From: DTU024 sp964518875
GTDB lineage: Bacteria; Bacillota; Clostridia; Christensenellales; Aristaeellaceae
Length of the DNA stretch: 9,750 nt
Direction: 5' to 3'
Assembly (NCBI GenBank): GCA_964518875.1
Contig: CAZFHI010000032.1
Location: 1 to 9,750 of the forward strand
The position numbers and the translations under genes are program-made. The notes below the pieces were generated by a model. It was not told the DNA's origin. It was given only the letters and a program-made list of their open reading frames with translations, and did no database searches. Positions 7,201 through 9,750 of the stretch are shown here, one piece after another. Position 1 is the first letter of the stretch. The number at the start of each line of letters is the position of its first letter.

Positions 7201-7908
7201 ATAGGCGCGAAGCTTGAAAACAAAACATCCGTCTGCTTTAACGGCATAAAAGCGGACGTTTTTTTAAAGCGCGGCACTAAAAACATATACCTGCGCGTTG
7301 GAAGGGACGGCAGCGTTAACATAAGCGCGCCGTCGGGCACGCCTGAAAGCGCGATAAGGCAGATACTTAATGAAAACCGGGGCTTTATTTACGCTGAATT
7401 AAAAAAAGCGTCCGCGCATATCCCAAGGCAGTATGTTTCAAACGAAAAATACACGTTATGGGGTAGGGAATACACGCTTAAAGTTGAAAAAGCTCAAAAA
7501 AACCGCGGCCTGGCTCGCGGAAACAATATAATGCTTTATGTAAAAAACGCGGAAGACAAAACGGCGAGGCAAAAAGCCTTAGTGGAGTTTTACAGGCGGG
7601 AGCTCAATAAAAAGTATCCCGGCGCGCTTAAAAGCTGCGAAGCCTTAAGCGGCATAAAGGCAAACGAATGCCGGATTAAAAATATGAAAACGCGCTGGGG
7701 AAGCTGCAACCCTTTAAAAAAAAGAATATGGCTTTCCGTAAGGCTGGCGTGCTTTGACGAAACCTGCCTTAAAAGCGTTATACTGCACGAGCTGTGCCAT
7801 ATAAAGGAGTCGAACCACGGCAAAGAATTTTATAAACTGCTTGACTCTTTTGACAAAGAAAGACTGCGTACGGAGGAAAAATTAAAGCACTATGAAAGCA
7901 CTTATTAA
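7201..7908 (+). CDS. YgjP-type zinc metallopeptidase (DUF45 family), ATA start
   Basis: Predicted 235 aa, of the YgjP/DUF45 family of putative zinc peptidases (fold related to M48/SprT); substrates are unknown. The C-terminal half carries MKTRWGSC (162-169) and the zinc site HELCH (196-200), followed by NHGKEF (205-210), whose H206 fits the third ligand. The N-terminal half also matches the family (VFLKRGTKNIYLRVGRDG, 20-37), so the gene is longer than the part after its first ATG (7531). The frame opens after a stop at 7180-7182 and holds no ATG, GTG or TTG before that point. AAGGGGG (7187-7193) sits 7 nt before ATA at 7201, the best start candidate. Its 3' end overlaps pncA by 17 nt. Family firm, start inferred, no signal peptide seen. 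Confidence 0.85.
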   Translation: MGAKLENKTSVCFNGIKADVFLKRGTKNIYLRVGRDGSVNISAPSGTPESAIRQILNENRGFIYAELKKASAHIPRQYVSNEKYTLWGREYTLKVEKAQKNRGLARGNNIMLYVKNAEDKTARQKALVEFYRRELNKKYPGALKSCEALSGIKANECRIKNMKTRWGSCNPLKKRIWLSVRLACFDETCLKSVILHELCHIKESNHGKEFYKLLDSFDKERLRTEEKLKHYESTY

Positions 7909-8446
7909 CGTAGACTACACTTACGACTTCGTGGCTTCAGACGGGGCGCTTACCTGCGGCGCTCCCGCGCGGCGAATAGAAGAAAGAATAACGGCGATCA
8001 CAAAAAGGTTTTACGACGACGGGGATCTTGTGGTTTTCGCAATAGATTCCCACGATCCCAAGGACGCGTACCACCCGGAAAATAAGCTTTTCCCGCCGCA
8101 CAACATAGAAGGAACAAAGGGGCAGGAGCTTTACGGAAGCCTTAAGGAGCTGTATGAAAGCGTAAAGGACGCAGAAAACGTCTGGTACACAAGAAAAACG
8201 AGGTACTCAGCCTTTTGCGGCACTCAGCTTTACCTTAAGCTTATGGAAAGAAACATAAAAGAAGTGCATATAGTCGGAGTCTGTACGGATATATGCGTGC
8301 TGCACACAGCGCTTGACGCGTACAACCTGGGGTTTTCCATAACGGTGCATGAGGACGCCGTGGCGAGCTTCAATCAGGCGGGGCACGCTTTCGCGCTTTC
8401 GCACTTTAAAAACAGTCTGGGAGCAGACGTAATAAAGGGATATTGA
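7892..8446 (+). CDS. pncA: Nicotinamidase (isochorismatase-like hydrolase)
   Basis: Cytoplasmic amidohydrolase of 184 aa that converts nicotinamide to nicotinate and ammonia, supplying PncB. The catalytic triad fits D8 (NVDYTYDF), K102 and C135 in GVCTDICVLHTA (129-140). Metal ligands fit D52 and H54 in DSHD and H70 in LFPPHN. The sequence closely resembles the short Firmicutes type, as remembered from the Streptococcus pneumoniae enzyme, including LHTALDAYNLG and HFKNSLGA near the C-terminus. The ATG at 7892 lies inside the end of the metallopeptidase gene; GGAGG (7872-7876) is 15 nt upstream, which is far, so translational coupling is likely. A terminator follows at 8514-8558. Confidence 0.93.
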   Translation: MKALINVDYTYDFVASDGALTCGAPARRIEERITAITKRFYDDGDLVVFAIDSHDPKDAYHPENKLFPPHNIEGTKGQELYGSLKELYESVKDAENVWYTRKTRYSAFCGTQLYLKLMERNIKEVHIVGVCTDICVLHTALDAYNLGFSITVHEDAVASFNQAGHAFALSHFKNSLGADVIKGY

Positions 8447-8723
8447 TTTTGCTCTGCAAAGCGCAGGCCTTTTATAAAGGCGCTTAATTATGCTTTAAGA
8501 ATTATTTGCTGCGCAGGCGCTCGGCGCTTGACGCAAAGCGCCTGGTTTTAATTTTTTTGGCTGTATTTTTTCTTAAATGACGGCGGCGTTTATATAAAAG
8601 CTTTATAAAAATATATTGTTTATATTTACGCTGTTTTAGATGCTTTAAATTAAATACGCGTAAAGCGGCCGACTCAAGCCTTGGCAAAATTCAATAATAT
8701 TTAAAAGCATATAGTGGCAAGCG
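8447..8723. other. Convergent gap between pncA and murQ
   Basis: The 277-nt gap separates two convergent genes. Besides the terminator at 8514-8558 it has a short hairpin, GCCTTT (8467-8472) with AAAGGC (8476-8481), lacking a proper T run, and a direct repeat GCGCAGGC at 8461-8468 and 8511-8518. A very basic 61-codon minus-strand frame here begins at TTG without a ribosome binding site and runs through the terminator; I do not accept it. I found no clear terminator for murQ. Confidence 0.5.
8514..8558 (+). terminator. Intrinsic terminator after pncA, with alternative stems
   Basis: GGCGCTT (8523-8529) and AAGCGCC (8536-8542) form a 7-bp stem with a 6-nt loop, followed by TTTT (8546-8549) and seven T (8552-8558). 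An alternative 8-bp stem pairs CAGGCGCT (8514-8521) with AGCGCCTG (8537-8544). The two share their right arm and exclude each other. It would end the metallopeptidase-pncA transcript. Confidence 0.75.
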
Positions 8724-9614
8724 TTATTCTATAACTTTATTCAGATGCCCGCCCGCTTTTTCAAGCGCTCTTTCGGCTTCCTCGGGGCTTAAATCGAGCA
8801 GTATGCATACTATCGCGCTCTTGCAATTGCCATGGCAAGCTTTTATGGCGGAAAGGGCTGCGTTATCGTCCGCGCCCGTTACCGTTTTAACTATGCTCAA
8901 CGCGCGCGCTTCAAGCTTTTCGTTGCTCGCCATAACGTCAACCATAAGATTTTTATATACCTTTCCTAATCTTATCATAAGCGCTGTTGAAAGCATGTTT
9001 AAAACCATCTTCTGGGCAGTGCCGCTTTTCATTCTGGTGGAGCCCGTTACGGCTTCCGGCCCAGGCAGCGGGGCTATTGTTATATCAGCAATTTCGCTCA
9101 ATTCGGAATTTGCGCTGCAGCAAAGCCCTATCGCGGCGGCGCCTGTTTTTTTAGCGTATTTAAGCGCGCCTAAAACGTAAGGCGTTCTGCCGCTTGCGGC
9201 TATGCCTACAAGGGCGTCTTTGGAGCTTAAATTTATTTTTTTAAGGTCTTTTTCGGCTAAAAAAGGGTCGTCCTCGGCGCCCTCTATGGCCGTGGTAAGC
9301 GCCTTTTCTCCGCCCGCTATAACGCCAACGACAAGCTGAGCGTCAACGCCGAACGTGGGCGGGCACTCGGAAGCGTCAAGCACGCCGAGCCTGCCCGATG
9401 TGCCGCAGCCTATGTATATAAGCCTGCCGCCATTTATAACCCTTTTATATATTTCATCCACCGCTGAAGCTATACGCGGTATCTCCTTTTCCACCGCGGG
9501 GGCGGCCTTTTTATCCTCGTTATTTATAAGCCTGATTATTTCTTCCGTTGGCGCCCTGTCTATGTTTTCCGTTTCCGCGTTGCGTTTTTCCGTATCGAGC
9601 TTATTAAAATCCAT
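8724..9614 (-). CDS. murQ: N-acetylmuramic acid 6-phosphate etherase
   Basis: Cytoplasmic lyase-type etherase of 296 aa, close to the 298 of the E. coli enzyme. It splits the D-lactate ether of MurNAc-6-phosphate to give GlcNAc-6-phosphate, a step in peptidoglycan recycling or MurNAc use. A SIS sugar-phosphate domain covers most of the protein: YIGCGTSGRLGVLDASE (67-83) with catalytic E83, EGAEDD (111-116) with D115, GIAASGRTPYVLGAL (137-151) and GSTRMKSGTAQKMVLNMLST (191-210). The two catalytic residues fall at the same numbers as in E. coli. A short helical domain ends the protein (LSPEEAERALEKAGG). The ATG at 9614 has an AAGGG site 9 nt upstream; an in-frame extension to 9668 adds no conserved residues and would start at the -35 box. 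No anmK or MurNAc PTS gene is in the window. Confidence 0.95.
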   Translation of the reverse strand: MDFNKLDTEKRNAETENIDRAPTEEIIRLINNEDKKAAPAVEKEIPRIASAVDEIYKRVINGGRLIYIGCGTSGRLGVLDASECPPTFGVDAQLVVGVIAGGEKALTTAIEGAEDDPFLAEKDLKKINLSSKDALVGIAASGRTPYVLGALKYAKKTGAAAIGLCCSANSELSEIADITIAPLPGPEAVTGSTRMKSGTAQKMVLNMLSTALMIRLGKVYKNLMVDVMASNEKLEARALSIVKTVTGADDNAALSAIKACHGNCKSAIVCILLDLSPEEAERALEKAGGHLNKVIE

Positions 9615-9639
9615 GCTGCGTTTCCCTTCTTTTTTGATA

Positions 9640-9668
9640 ACTTTATGCCTTGCAATTACTGTTGTCAA
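9640..9668 (-). promoter_or_regulatory. Promoter of murQ
   Basis: On the minus strand a consensus TTGACA (9668-9663) is separated by 17 nt from TAAAGT (9645-9640). Transcription would start near 9633, leaving a leader of about 20 nt containing the AAGGG site. No MurR-like operator was recognised. Confidence 0.6.
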
Positions 9669-9703
9669 GTGCCTTTAAAGCCGCCGCAACAAACCGCTGT
9701 AGC

Positions 9704-9750
9704 TTTACAATAGATGTGAGACTGAAAGCTGAGAAAAAAGCGATCGAGTC
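9704..9750 (+). other. Edge segment related to the opposite window end, possible start of a transcript
   Basis: The strand reading out of the window contains TACAAT (9706-9711), a good -10 match but without a clear -35, followed by GATGTGAGAC (9713-9722). The same ten bases occur on the minus strand at 38-29, and similarity extends around them. No coding frame is visible before the window ends. It could be the 5' part of a leader RNA or regulatory region for a gene beyond the edge. Confidence 0.3.

Noticed and set aside
7101..7340. Upstream extension of the HlyD-like open frame
   Set aside because: It runs through the divergent promoter region into the metallopeptidase gene, and family features begin only at the ATGs near 7100.
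8502..8687. Very basic 61-codon minus-strand frame, which might look like a ribosomal protein
   Set aside because: It has a TTG start, no ribosome binding site, AT-rich Lys/Arg codons and spans the pncA terminator hairpin.

Overview
The window reads as a chromosomal segment of a Firmicutes (probably Clostridia-like) bacterium. The evidence is indirect: the nicotinamidase and nicotinate phosphoribosyltransferase have Firmicutes-type sequences, ribosome binding sites are strong and purine-rich, coding DNA has moderate GC with heavy use of ATA (Ile) and AGG (Arg), intergenic DNA is very AT-rich, and there is an HlyD-like protein with a long cytoplasmic tail of the kind seen in Clostridia. One feature argues against a plain monoderm: the solute-binding protein has a type I signal peptide with no lipobox cysteine. 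I recognise no phage, transposon, CRISPR, tRNA or rRNA sequence.

Layout. Positions 1-402 are a control region with palindromes, a good promoter, a 27-codon open frame and a GC-rich structured stretch, leading into an MgtC/SapB-family membrane protein (403-1110) that seems to start at CTG. A 126-nt leader with several stems (1111-1236) precedes a three-gene ABC importer of the NitT/TauT/ThiXYZ type: binding protein, permease and ATPase (1237-3579). An AT-rich gap with two promoter candidates leads to pncB (3884-5323), closed by a strong bidirectional-looking terminator. On the minus strand lies an HlyD-like single-pass membrane protein (5466-7100) whose predicted transcript start coincides with its start codon. 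Divergent from it is a YgjP-type zinc metallopeptidase (7201-7908) that apparently starts at ATA. It overlaps pncA, a nicotinamidase (7892-8446), which ends at another terminator. Convergent with these is murQ (8724-9614, minus) with a good promoter.

How the genes fit together. PncA makes nicotinate from nicotinamide and PncB converts nicotinate to NaMN, so the window encodes both enzymes that carry nicotinamide into the Preiss-Handler NAD pathway, although they sit in separate transcription units. MurQ salvages peptidoglycan MurNAc-6-phosphate. The importer may bring in a small metabolite, but its substrate cannot be read from the sequence. I found no convincing new defence or mobile system. 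The most interesting observations are non-canonical or leaderless translation starts in several genes, the structured leader ahead of the importer, and a related sequence segment in inverted orientation at the two window edges.
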